A stretch of DNA of 64,000 nucleotides from Pipra filicauda (GCF_003945595.2 NW_024103874.1:4908001-4972000), one strand, 5' to 3'. Positions 25,001 to 36,329 are shown, counted from the first letter of the stretch. The notes: generated by a model not told the origin, from the letters alone. Translations and numbers: made by a program.

Positions 25001-28000
25001 ATTGAGGGAATTCTGTTTGTTGTTTTTTAGTCTAAACCTAAACATTTAAATTAAAAGAGGGAAAAAAATTCCTGTTTTTTTCTAATGAATGTTTTAGTGT
25101 CTGGATCAATTGCAGACTCAAACTCCAGCTTTCCCGAGGTCTGTACATTGGGGCTGACCTCTCCCACCAGCATGGGCTGCAGGTGTTTATAAGCAGCTAC
25201 TTTTCGGGGACTGAAGGCTCGGATGCTGGTTGCTCCATGGTGCAAAGGGCACGGAGAAGGACACGGAGCAGCCCTCGCAGCTTTGAACCTGGAGACAACA
25301 TCCTGCTGAGTGTGAGCCCTGCCTGTCCCTCACAGACTGACATCCCTCCCCTGAACTCTTCCAGTCTGCGACGAGCACTCGGACTACAAGGATGCCAAGC
25401 TGCTCTACCGCTTCCGCAAGGATGACGGGACCTTCCCTCTCAGCAAGGATGTGAAGGTGTTCATGCGAGGGCAGAGTCTTTATGAGAAGTACGTGAGTCC
25501 TATCCCGGCACTGGGGTGTTGGGAATGTGCTCTGCTGGCTGTGCTGGCTGCTGGTGCTCTGCAGCTGGGAGCCACAGCTCCTGCTGGCTTCGCTTTCCCT
25601 TCTCTGTACCCAATGCTGTCCCTCTGGGAAATGCTGTTTCCTGAGCCCTGTCACAGCTGCAGGACAACCACCATCCTTGGGGATGGAGCAGGAGCTGTAC
25701 TATGAACTCATGGATGCTTCCAAGGGCTCCAGCCCAAGTGCAGGTTCTGGGATCTGTATAAGGAAGCACTAGAGTTCAGTCTGAGTGCTCCTGGGATTAG
25801 AATGTCCAGTGGCCATTCCCAGTGACCTTCTACCCTCCTCCAATGAGCTGCTTCCACCAGCTCTTTTAGGACTTGTGGCCAAAGTCAGCAGGGTATGGGA
25901 TTTTCAACACCCTTGTGAGCCTGGGGCCCCGTGTCTCAGTCTATTTGCAAAATTTGTCATGGAAAAGCTAATTCTCAGACAGTAAAGAAAACTCCTTCCA
26001 CCTCCAAGTGTTTAGGTTTTCTTGTGTTGATTGTTTCTGGCTTTAAATCCAGGCCACCTTCCCAGGGTTCAGCCTCAGCTCACCCTCTGGACTTGTTTCC
26101 TTTAACAGCCCCTTCACACCTTCACACCCTCACAACCTGCTGATCAGAGCCACAAACTGGCGCTGAAGGAGAAGTCCTTCATCCAGGCAGGTGGTGATTT
26201 CGGGTGTCTCCGTGCCCCTTCTCCAGATGTGCATCCCTTGGACTTTGCTTTTGATCTGCAGCAGTGTCCATGGGATGGGGAGAGCATCCAGCCAGCTTGT
26301 CTCATGGCTGAGCCAGCTGCACCCTCTCGTGGAGACGCTGGATTTTGCTCTCACATATGCTGCAGATGGAATATGTGCTGTCTGAAACCCACCTTCTCCA
26401 TCCATTTGGATATCTGCCATGTGTTTCCTGCATTTGGTTGCTTTTCCCTGCGTTCTTTAGCTGAGGTGGCAGCTGAACTGGTTTTACTGCAGCTGCTCCC
26501 TCTGCTGTGATGAAGATTCATAAAGATGCCTGACTGCAGCTCTGTGTTCCTCCCTCCTTTCCCACTGCTCCCAGGCAGCAATGTTTTGGCTGCAATGCTT
26601 TGCTCGCTTCTCTCGGCCTTGCTTTGTCTGTCTGCAGTTCCCATGAGGAATGGCAGGGATGTGTAGCATCATGGGAGCCGTGTCACTGCTTTGTGTGGCT
26701 GCAGCTCCTGTGAGGGATGGCAGGGATGTGCAGTGTCACGGGAGCCTTGTCCCACCTCTGTGCCAGGCTGGTGAGCATGGAAGAGTCAATTCTGAAGGTG
26801 AGAGAGGAGAACTCGGTGAAGTACCAGAGGACTTTCCTGGGCTGTGAGATGGTCGACTGGCTCGTTCAGGAGGGAGAAGTAGAAAACAGACAGGAAGCCG
26901 TGGAGCTGGGACAAGCACTGCTGGAGCATGGGATCATTCAGCATGGTGAGCAAGGGTCTGGCTGGAGCCGGGATGGAAAGCGAGGGATGAGCATAACTGT
27001 CAAGGCTGTGCTAGGAACAAACCCCCATTCATGTCATGCAACAAGTGCTGGTCAAGTGCCCACTTGGAGATGGCAATGGAGCCTTTTAGTTCTATGTTTG
27101 GAGCTGGTGACCTTTGAAACCGGAGCAATCTTGCACCACCCGCAAAGGCTTTGAGTTGAAATCTGAGCTACTGCTCTTCGGTTCTTCAAAGCTGCTGGCC
27201 ACAGGCCTGGGATCCACCCCTGGGTTTGGAGGGCTGGGGTGTGAGGATGTAACGTTTAGCTCTGCTTGGCTGGACATCAGAACCATCTGCCGGAATTAAA
27301 CCTGCAGTTCGGAAGGCAGGAAGTCCTCTGAGTGTCTTGGGACAGAGGCAGGTGGAGGGCTGTGACACCAAGTGCACCCCTGGGAGATGGCACCTCTTGG
27401 GGAGGTGGCCCTGCTGTCCCTCCCTCCCTGCAGGCAGCGTTCTCAAACAGTCAGAAAAACCGCAGTAGAGCACAGAGGCATTAAAAGCAATTCACTGGGG
27501 TCACTCACGATATTTGCTACATGTTTTTTGCACCCCCTCAGCCTCTCCCTCCTCCCCTGTTCTCTCCTAGTCTCCAATCGGCATCACTTCTTTGACAGTG
27601 ACATCCTGTACCACTTCTGGATCAACTTCCGGCGTCGTCGTCGTCTCACAGAGCTGCTCAATGAGAACTCTTCTCGTGCCCTCTCCGAGAGCCCCGACAG
27701 CCCCTTCTGCCTTCGCAAGCTCAACCCGGACCCAGGCAACACCAGCTTTCTCTCTGGTAACTGGATGTGTTTGTGGAGGGGTGTGAAAGCAAGGATTACA
27801 TTACCAGAGTGTCCAAGGGTGTTGCTCCAGCAGAGCGTAGGATGTTCCTCCAGACATCCTGTGAAGTGACCCCCCATCCCACTGGTTTGTGGTGGATGTC
27901 ACAACACAGTGGCAATCTCTGTCACAGCTCCCCACCCCAGGAAAATAACTCAGCTTAGCATCAACTCAGCTCTAGATCTTTCTTTGAAGTTGGATTTATT

Positions 28001-31000
28001 CTATCTAAGCTCAAATGCCATCTTCAGCGGGTGCTTACCTTTCAGGTGTGGGTCAGTCTTTGGGGTGAAGTTTGTTATTTTAAACTAGACTGTTTCCTCC
28101 TTGAGCAATTGTTATTTCTGCCTCTTTCAGTCCAGACCAACAAGGAGATCAAAATTGTCTCAGCAGTTCGAAGGAGTAGCATCACTTCCCTCTCTGGAAA
28201 CTCCAACCCCTACTTCAGTGCTGCTCCTACATTGGTATTCCCTCCTGTGGCCGAGTGCAACCCCAAATCAGGTCTGGGCTTCTGCATTGCCCTGTTGTTA
28301 CATGGGATACATCCATTCCTTCAGGGCACAGGCTCGCTCAACCCCAACTCATCAAGAGGAGAGGGTCAGCCTCACCTCTGCTTTGTGATTTAAAAAGTTG
28401 TGCAAGTGTTTGGAAAAACCCTGAGATGAATGCAAGGATTTCTGTGTGCAGAATGGGTAATCCCCAGGCTGCCTTGTTATGCACTTTACAGTACAAACCC
28501 CTTGATTCTGACAGAATCTGTCACCTTCTGCTCTAGTGTTAAAGAGACCCGTCACCAATGAAGAGCTCCTGTCCCCTGGAGCCCCTTATGTCAAGAAAAC
28601 TCTGACTGTGAGTGACCATTGTGAATGGCATTGCCAATCCATCAGTATTCAGCTCCCTGCCTGTGCTTGGATGGCTTTCTGTTGGCTGCTTTTATTGCAT
28701 GTCACATCATCCTGGCTTTTGGTTGGTGACTCTCAGCGGGGAAATGTCTTCACATATTCTTGTGGGTGAAAATGTGCTCAGCCCCTGCAAAGGTTTAATG
28801 TATATTAAAGGGGTAGATTAGGAAAGACAATGTTTCCTGGACAGGAAAAACCTCCCACTTCAGAGGTTTTTTTTGGATGAGGCCCTGGTACAGGTTGCCC
28901 AGAGAAGCCGTGGCTGCCCCATTCCTAGAAGTGTCCAAGGTCAGGTTGGACAGGGCTTGGAGCAACCTGGTTGAATGGAAGGTGTCCCTGCCCATGGCAG
29001 GGGGTTGGAATGAGATGATCTTTAAGGTCCATTCCAATCCAACCCATACTAAGATTCTATGATTTCTGTTTCATCCAGCTCCATGCAAACTATAGAATCA
29101 GTAAGTCTTGTGACAGCTGAGACTGTGACACTCATCCTCTGTCACATGGCTTTGTGCACAGCTTTATGCATCTTTCAGGTTCCTCTGCAGATCAGGGTGT
29201 GTTGATGTGATCCGTCAGCAGCACAGAATAGGGGGAGCATCCAAGGGCCACTCTTGCCTTTCTTATGATGGGCTTTTTACATGGACAAATCTCCAGGATG
29301 CTGCAGACAACTCGAGTTTGAGCCTTTTCCTTTTCTAATTATTTCTAAAGCTGTAGGATGGGTCAAGGCAGGGCTGGTAGGTGCTGGGTGTAAATGTTGC
29401 AAGACAACTCCTGACCTGTGGGTCTTACTGTGCTTGGTTATTTTTGTGTAAAACTTCTCATGTCTTCACTGCCTGCCTCTGAAAGGGGGGATCTCACAGA
29501 AACCATGGGGGCTGTCTTCCATACTGATTTGACACAAAGGGGACTACAAAAGGAGCTGTGGATAAGGTTCCCAAATTAAGTGTGCCATAGAAAGTGGTGG
29601 AAAAGAGCAAGAAAAATAAAGCTGGTGATTAGCATGGCACGTATGAGGATGTGCTGTTCATTCTCCTCCTGAATGCTCTTGCCCTGCCCTTCAACTCTGC
29701 CAGCCTGGGCCTTTCATGGCTCATTTCCTCCTGCTTAGCTCTGCAGTTGCTGTTATTTATTTATATGGGTGATGTGCAAAGTCTCTTGGGAATTCCTTTT
29801 CTCTTTTAGTCACATCAGAGGGCCGCAGTACTACAGCAAACTGCTCTGACAGACTGACATCAGAGTGGAAAAGGCAAGAGGGGCTACTTCCACCCTGGAA
29901 ATGCTCTGCTGTGCCAAGGAGAAGGCACCGTGTGCGTGCTCTGGAGATGTTCTCAGCACACTCTCGGTGCATGCCTCGCACTTCAGCTTAATACTGCCTG
30001 TGCTTCACTCTTCTGCTCTTGCTGGCAGGGAATATTAATCACAAAGCAGCTTTGCAGAGAGCAATTAACCAGTTCTTCATCTCACTGGAGCACAACCCTT
30101 TCTCTCCCACCCAGAAGAGACTAGGATCACGAGCTCTCCATCTCTCTGGGAACTGTTGCATCTCCTCTATCCAGCCCATTCCTTGGTTTTTAAAACCCTT
30201 TTGTTCTGCTTGTAGATTGTGGGGGATGCAGTGGGCTGGGGGTTTGTGGTCCGAGGAGGAAGACCTTGCCACATCCAGGCAGTGGACCCAGGAGGACCTG
30301 CTGCTGCTGCAGGGATGAAGGTACTTCTTCCTCATGGTGACTTAACTGGAGGCAAGACTTCTGTCCTGTTTGATCTTTCTGGGCTGAACACATCCTCCAT
30401 GATAATCCCACCTCCTGCAGTGGAGATCAGACCTATGGAGTCAGCACATGGAGCTGTGGGAGAGGTGGAGGGAAGGAGGACCTCTGCAGGCAAAGTGCAC
30501 CCTGTGCGGTGGCACAGGGGAGGATTTGCCTTTGCCAGGGCAGCACAGGGGCTGTGGGCAGCTAGAACTCAAAAAACTCTCTCAAAACTAAACCATCCCT
30601 GTGGTAGACTTTGGAGCTGTCAAAACTGTTTGAGCTGCTGAAAACAAAGCAGAGAATTCCCAGTTCAACTCCAGTGATTTCCCAGTGAAGAAGGGAAGGA
30701 ACAGAGCTTTATCCTGGATCACCTGCTCTCACAGCTCCTGAGATCCAACACATTTTGTTTCCCTACTATCAGCAATGGAGTTCTACATGGAGCTTTTTTC
30801 CATGTGAATGAAAGCTGAATAACCTTAGACTGATGCCTTGATTTGATTCATCAAGTAACTTCCAGTATTTCCAGCTCAGGTGAAATGAAGTGAGATCTTG
30901 AAACTCATTTTGAGCCCAGGCATGTATGAGTTTCACCTATAGAGTTTTAGGCATGCATAAAAGAAATGTTGAGTTTCCCAGTTCCTTATAGAGACCCCAG

Positions 31001-31605
31001 CAGACAGAGAGAATCATTTCTACAAGCTGATATAAATCTAAAGTCACATGGATATTTGGAATAACGGGATCCTTCAGAGGCAGAGTGTGACTCCTTGTTT
31101 GCTTCAGGCAGGATTCGGAGGGGATGGATGAATTTGTTTCATTTACTCAAGAGCCCAGTTAATTTCTCTTTACCTAATCTCATTTGCTACCAAATTGCTA
31201 GATGTTAATATTGTGCCTCATTTCCATCTGTGAAATGAACCACTGCTCATAAATGAGTCTTTTTTTCTCTGTTAGCTCACAGTCTAAATCCCTTTGGTCC
31301 CATTTTTATGATACAGTGATTGTAACACTGTGATATCAGTGTAGCTGTGGAGTGGTGATGCTTTGGGGTTTCAAGGCTTTTGAGGCAAGTTATTTGCATC
31401 ACAGCCTCTGGCTCCAGTCATTCATGGGCAGAAGGTGCCAAGAGACTGAAGGTAACCCCTCCCTCCTCTCTTGCAGGTGTGCCAGTTTGTTTTCTCAGTG
31501 AATGGTGCGTGTGTTTTGCATCTGGACTATCAGACCATCAGCAGCCTCATCATGACAGGACCACGGACTCTCGTGATGGAAGTCATGGAAGCCAGTGATG
31601 AATGA
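15971..31605 (+). CDS. DEPTOR-like protein (DEP-DEP-PDZ; mTOR-interacting family), complete
   Basis: Nine exons: 15971..16056, 22109..22287, 25365..25488, 26767..26945, 27571..27756, 28131..28271, 28537..28607, 30216..30320 and 31477..31605. They total 1200 nt, or 399 residues plus TGA, against about 409 for human DEPTOR. Domains: DEP1 about 25-108 (KTYPNCFVAKEL-like core and FRKDDGTFPL), DEP2 about 125-210 (VDWLVQEGE, then the RRRRR run 210-214), a linker 215-322 (KEIKIVSAVRRSS, CNPKSVLKRPVT) and a PDZ 323-399 (GWGFVVRG, HIQAVDPGGPAAAAGM). DEPTOR binds mTOR through its PDZ and inhibits mTORC1 and mTORC2; the same role here is inferred. Many substitutions outside the conserved cores indicate a paralog rather than DEPTOR itself. 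The start at 15971 is chosen because it lies in the CpG region and its reading matches the family's N-terminus. The largest introns (16057-22108, 22288-25364) hold simple repeats but no recognised genes. Confidence 0.92.
19385..19407. repeat. Poly-T run in DEPTOR-like intron 1
   Basis: Twenty-three consecutive T residues, apparently without an attached retroelement. Confidence 0.8.
20465..20520. repeat. (TG)n/(TA)n microsatellite
   Basis: Mixed TG and TA dinucleotide repeats in DEPTOR-like intron 1, ending in a CTCTCTATATA stretch. Probably polymorphic. Confidence 0.85.
22109..22287 (+). CDS. DEPTOR-like exon 2 (DEP1)
   Basis: Residues 29-88, with RLHDGKLIKDRRFHLRTYPN at its start. The acceptor is CCTCCAG and the donor GTGTGT. 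It forms the core of the first DEP domain, including CFVAKELTDWLIDHKEA. Confidence 0.95.
24408..24454. repeat. (TTTG)n microsatellite
   Basis: About eleven TTTG-type units with two interruptions, in DEPTOR-like intron 2. Confidence 0.85.
25365..25488 (+). CDS. DEPTOR-like exon 3 (end of DEP1)
   Basis: Residues 89-129 plus two bases: CDEHSDYKDAKLLYRFRKDD, then GTFPLSKDVKVFMRGQ. The donor is GAGAA|GTACGTGAG; only this choice keeps frame with exon 4 and gives the family sequence YEKL. Confidence 0.95.
26632..26766 (+). repeat. 67-bp tandem duplication before DEPTOR-like exon 4
   Basis: Two imperfect 67-bp units, 26632-26698 and 26699-26765, share CTGCAG, GGCAGGGATGTG and GGGAGCC landmarks at constant offset. 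The second unit runs to the functional splice acceptor of exon 4. Confidence 0.85.
26767..26945 (+). CDS. DEPTOR-like exon 4 (DEP2)
   Basis: Residues 130-189 with EENSVKYQRTFLGCEMVDWL and ALLEHGIIQH. The acceptor TGTGCCAG lies at the end of a 67-bp tandem duplication. The donor is GTGAGC. Confidence 0.95.
27571..27756 (+). CDS. DEPTOR-like exon 5 (end of DEP2, basic run)
   Basis: Residues 190-251: SNRHHFFDSDILYHFWINF, followed by five arginines and TELLNEN, then SPDSPFCLRK. The borders are CCTAG and GTAACT. Confidence 0.95.
28131..28271 (+). CDS. DEPTOR-like exon 6 (regulatory linker)
   Basis: Residues 252-298. NKEIKIVSAVRRSS is conserved in the family. The stretch that is the betaTrCP phosphodegron in DEPTOR reads NSNPYFSAAPTLVFPP here (residues 275-290). 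The borders are TTTCAG and GTCTGG; the donor is slightly weak. Confidence 0.92.
28537..28607 (+). CDS. DEPTOR-like exon 7
   Basis: Residues 299-322, VLKRPVTNEELLSPGAPYVK followed by KTLT. The borders are CTCTAG and GTGAGT, and it ends in phase 0. Confidence 0.93.
28875..29065 (+). repeat. CR1 LINE 3' end in DEPTOR-like intron 7
   Basis: Contains CAGGTTGCCCAGAGAAGC, GGACAGGGCTTGGAGCAACC, CCCTGCCCATGGCAGGGG and the terminal GATTCTATGATT. It is well conserved, so probably fairly young. Confidence 0.95.
30216..30320 (+). CDS. DEPTOR-like exon 8 (PDZ, first half)
   Basis: Thirty-five codons, IVGDAVGWGFVVRGGRPCHI onward to AAAAGMK. The carboxylate-binding loop equivalent is GWGF. The borders are TTGTAG and GTACTT. 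Confidence 0.95.
31477..31605 (+). CDS. DEPTOR-like exon 9 (PDZ, second half, stop)
   Basis: Residues 358-399, VCQFVFSVNGACVLHLDYQT and LIMTGPRTLVMEVMEASDE, then TGA. The acceptor is CTCTCTTGCAG. Confidence 0.95.
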   Translation: MCQFVFSVNGACVLHLDYQTISSLIMTGPRTLVMEVMEASDE

Positions 31606-31730
31606 AGGAGTCTCATCCCACTGCTGTTTGGAAAGGCAGGACACTCTACTAAGCAGGGATGGACTGTGGGGAGGGACCAAGCTTGACCATTCACTGTGAC
31701 GTGTTACCCAGGCATTTTAATATATTTTCA

Positions 31731-31736
31731 AATAAA
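31731..31736 (+). terminator. Polyadenylation signal of the DEPTOR-like gene
   Basis: AATAAA lies 126 bases after the stop codon, in an AT-rich setting, with a TTGGATTTTT T-rich element after 31755. This implies a short 3'UTR. Confidence 0.8.
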
Positions 31737-33450
31737 TACATTCTAATGGACAAGTCTTGGATTTTTACATTCCTCAAATTCTCTCCCTGCTCTCAGGCAT
31801 GCCTCAGCTCTTGCAGGTCCTTTTTAGTGCCAGTGTGAGAATTCAGCACTTTATGACCCAAGCCTTAGAACAAGCCATCCACCAGCCAGGCTGCAAGGCA
31901 GGTGGTAAAGCTGGTAAGCAGCAAGAAGTTTGATACCCAGTGAGTATGTCTGAGCTCCCCTGAGCTGTCTGTGCAGTCTACCGAGAACACAGTGTGCTCT
32001 CCAGATGGCCCCATAAGCTGTGCCATCGGCTCTGTCAAGAAAATAAGGAAATGAATACAGGAATGTGTGCTTCCTTGGAAAGTCTGAGGCTCCTGCTACT
32101 CTGTTGGCTTAGCCACACTCACAGCCGGGGCTGGTTGCTGTTCCCAGCTGTTTCTTGAAAAGGGGAGACTTCCATGATGGTGCTTTTTGTGCCCCCACTC
32201 CTTTAATAATGCTTAAATTAATTAATCGGCTTCACCTCAGCGTGGAGGCAGGAGAGGTCCCAGATATTGTAGGCTTCTACCAACCAAGTGGTGGGGGGCA
32301 GTGGGGGAAAGGAGAGACCAAAAGCAGAATGTGCCCAAAAGTGTGTCCTAGTTGGAGTTTGACTCAGGGAGGGAACAGAAAAGAGTGAAAGCCACCAAAA
32401 TGCAGCCCACCCGGACTCTGTTGCTTGCAGGATGACTGTGTTTGTAGTCAGTGCAAAATATTCCTTGCAAACTACCCTGAAAGTGAGCTAAAAATAGAAT
32501 AACAGGTAATAACAAGAAACTGGGGAGGTTTCTTGCTTTCCAGTTCACAGAGCATCCTGCTTGTGATTAGCCTGCTGTGCTGTGCACAGAGACGATGATC
32601 TCCAGCACTCCTGCTTAGGGCAGGGCTCTCCGTGCAGCTTGGCCACAAACCAAGCCTTAAAAAAACCCCCAACTCAAACCCAAAAAAGCCCCAAAATAGT
32701 AATTTTGATTTGTGTTAAAGTGGGATTGACTTTCTTGGAAAATCTGGTGGCAGCTGTGTGTTAGGTATTGCCTTACTGCTGGCTGCCTTTTTTTTTTCCC
32801 TTGGTATAAAGGGATATGTGTTCCCCCAGTTCTGGTGCTGAAGTAATAGGACTACTTGGAGTTCAGCATTCCTGGAACACGGTGCAGGCAAGATGTTTGC
32901 ATTGATAATCCACTGGGGTCCCTCCAGCCCCTAAGTGAAACCAGACCATCTTCTCAGCCGTTTGTCAATACACTCCCAGTTGTTAATTGTAGCCATTCAG
33001 TGCACGAATAAAGCAGCCTCAATCTGCCTTTTTGTTTTTTAAATTCTCTTCAGGGAGCGTTTGGGTGTCCCTGATGGCCCAAAGGTTTAACCCGAGGTGT
33101 GTTCAACTTGAACTAAGGTCAAATCCAGGCATTGTGTGGGCACCTTGGGAAAGGCAGGCCAGAAAGCAGCAACCTGAACACAAGCATGGAAGCAGGTCCA
33201 GATTTTTCTGATGTAAACACAGCAGGAATTTTTAGCTCTGTATCTGAATTCCATGAAGTGAAGCACAGGAGATATGTGCTTTTTCCTTTCTCACCTTCTC
33301 CTACTTTTAAAGTAAATTGTAGCAAATCTGAGCAAATTCTGAAATCCAGTAGGAATTACAGAAGAGGTAATTTGTGGTATTTCCTGGTAAGGCAGTGACA
33401 ACTCTCTCTTCATGGGGTACCAAATGCTCCATGTTTTGTTTTAATATGAT

Positions 33451-33620
33451 TTGTTGCCCGGGGAAGCTGTGTCTGCCCCATCCCTGGAAATATTCAAGGT
33501 TAGGTTGGACTGGGCTTGGAGCAACCTGGTCTAGTGGAAGCTGTCCCTGCCCATGGCAGGAAGATTGGAACAAGGTGGTCTTTAAGGTCCCTTCTAATCC
33601 TTTCTGTGATTCTATGATTT
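33451..33620 (+). repeat. CR1 LINE 3' end
   Basis: Shows GGTTGGACTGGGCTTGGAGC, CTGTCCCTGCCCATGGCAGG and the tail GTGATTCTATGATTT. Confidence 0.94.
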
Positions 33621-34029
33621 AAGTGCTTCATTTTGGCATTATCCTTTGATCTGTATATTGTGATGCTTTAAAACACTCACAAAGTTATGAAACAAAACTG
33701 CAATGAACTAACCAATGTTCATTTATTATGCAGAATGTTTTGAAAACTATTATTTTTTTTCCATCTAGCTTGACTGTTCCAAAGGCACCTGCGTTTCCCA
33801 TGGAATGGCAATTCCAAATGTCTTATAGCTCGCTTGGTTGCAATGGGAGAGTGATGCTGACAGTCCCTGTAGATGCAGCTGAAAATCTGGCTTCCATTTG
33901 TAATGAGAAATGACACTGTCAGTCATTCCACTCCTGCCAATGAGGACAAAATCCTTCCAAAAGACTTTTGGCAGGGAGCTGGGTGTCTCTCCCAGGTGCT
34001 CCTGGCTCTGAGCACCTCACGCTGGAGCG

Positions 34030-34660
34030 GATCAGGGCTGTATCCCACAGCCGGGGAGCCCGCAGGCACCATCGAGCTCCAGCTCATGATTCAGCCTCTG
34101 GCCTTGCAAAACTTACAGATGTGCCTAATTTCCTTAAACAAACGCAGCACAGCTCGCCTTCAGTGCACATGCTGGGCTCTCAAAATCATTTAATGGGATG
34201 CGGGTGCTTCCCGGGGAGTCTGGCGGTGGGCGGGAGCCACGGCTTGTTGCTGCGTTCTAGGAAATCAGCGTGCAGATTCCCAGACGGATATTTTACTTAG
34301 TTAGCAAAGCCACTAAAAGCCGTTTACTGCTTTTCACAGAGGCAGACTCTTGCTTTTCATGCTTTATTTGGCTGCACGAAGGGGCCAAGCCGCTGCGTGC
34401 GGAGAGGGAGGTGGGGGAATCCCATCCCTCTCCCCCTGCTCTCCCTCCCCTTCCTTATCCCTCCTGACGTCTGGGAATTGAAATCTTTAATCGCGCCGAG
34501 GAGCGGACGAGGCGCCAGGGCGGCTTCTCCCACAATTTAAGAATGTAGCTGGATTCCCGCAGCTCCCGGCTGACTCCAGGGGAAGCCCCGCCGCTCCGCA
34601 GAGGTCTGTGGCTCGTTCCCCTTTGGGGCTCGGTTCGCAGGGATGCTCAGGAGGGGCTGT
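34030..34660 (+). promoter_or_regulatory. COL20A1: CpG-rich block, candidate promoter / noncoding first exon of COL20A1
   Basis: CpG dinucleotides are dense at 34200-34260 and 34480-34600, unlike the surrounding sequence. It lies 3.6-4.2 kb upstream of the first COL20A1 coding exon, whose start codon sits behind a splice acceptor, so an upstream noncoding exon is needed. The orientation and link to COL20A1 are inferred. Confidence 0.4.
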
Positions 34661-36151
34661 GCTGTTTTGGGGAGTGTGTGGGGATCCCAAGCAGGGAACT
34701 TCTGCAGGGTTTTGCTCTCCGGGAAACTTAGAGCTGGTGTAGCTGAGCTCGGGGCAGCACTGCCGATGCCACACAGGGGTGACAGGTCTCATCCTCTCTC
34801 TTACTGTGAAGTGGCTTCGAGGCTCACATTCCCTGCCAGTCGGTCTAAATACTACCAGGACTACTTTGGCAATTCTTTAGGAGTGATGGCTGTGAGAAAT
34901 GCACTTTTGCCTGTTGGTTTGATTTTTTTTTTTTTTGTTCTATTTTTGGTTAATAGTGCAAAACTGCAGGAAATGGTTGCCAGAAAGGACAGTGCTTGGA
35001 AGGGTTTGCTATCTGTGTGAGTTTTTCCCACCTGGAGGTGTGAGTGGGTCGGTATCAAGTTGAAGTTACTCAGCCTGATAAGTTGGGAGTGTTGCAAATG
35101 TTCAACCTAGAAGTGAAACTTATTCCTGGCTTTTTGAGGCTGGTGCTGGGATAATTGTGACTTTTTGTTGATTACTGGAACTGAAATACAGGAACTTTCC
35201 AGGAGAGAACAGAAAGGGGTTGATGAATGTGGTTTTTTAGTCTGGTTTAGGTCCTTCTACCAGCAAAGCACTCAGGGAATGCGGGACAGTTTTATTCCCT
35301 GCAGTTGGCTGCCTGCAGGGCTGTCCCCAGCGCTGCTCGTGTGTCCGGCAGCGAGTGGGACACGAGGTGACATTGCTTCTGCCGGTACTTCTGTGCAGAG
35401 ACAGTGATGGCCTCTGGGATGAGAAAACGTCCCCAAACTGTGGCTGTGGAAAGCAGAAATTATTCACAGTGCCCCCAGATCCTCACCTTTAGTTGTGCTG
35501 CTTTAAGTAAGTGGCAGGAATTTTTTGCACTGATCTTTTTTTCTTTAAATAAAGTGAGTACTTATAAAATTTCCCATACAAATAAGAGGATCTCTGGCCA
35601 CATTAACCTCCAAATCCTCTCTGAGCACACAGCTGGGGCAAGTGGAAATGTCCCACACACACACCTATTTTCCAGGCCCTGGAAATACTGACCACATGCT
35701 CCATGTGTTGCTGTCTCCAAATTCCTTCCCTGAGGGTAAGTAACAGGAGAGAGGCTCCCTGCCTGCCAGCAGGCTGGTGTCACCGTGGTCCCCTGAGTCC
35801 CAGGGTCCACAGCTCAGCCTGGCTGGATGCTGGGACCAGTGATGGCAGAAATGGATAGGGAGGGACCACAGAGCCCTGGAGTGGGGGCTTGGGACCTGGC
35901 AGGTGACCCGTGGAGAGGAAGCTCTGCAGGGAGGGTAGGAGAGAGCTCCTCCAGCTGTGTCTTCCACCATTTCAAACAGGTGCATTTGTTATTTGTGATT
36001 TAAAGGGAGGAAAATGAATGTTGGAGAAGAGGCTGAATAGTGATGGATTTGCCTCTGAATTTTTTGCTCTTCGCTTTAGTTACAGTAAAGATCCACACCC
36101 TGAGGACAAACTGTATCCAGCCTGGGTTAACCCCTGGTTTACTGTGAGTGT

Positions 36152-36329
36152 GGTGAGGCCCTGGCACAGGTTGTCCAGAGAAGTTGTGGCTGCCCCAGCT
36201 CTGGAAGTGTCCAAGGCCAGGTTGGACAGGGCTTGGAGCAACCTGGGGTAGTGAAAGGTGTCCCTACTGCTGGAACAAGATGAACTTTAAGGTCCCTTCT
36301 GGCCCAAACCATTCTGTGATTATATGATA
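36152..36329 (+). repeat. CR1 LINE 3' end
   Basis: GTGAGGCCCTGGCACAGGTT, GGACAGGGCTTGGAGCAACC and a degenerate tail ATTCTGTGATTATATGAT. Confidence 0.94.
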
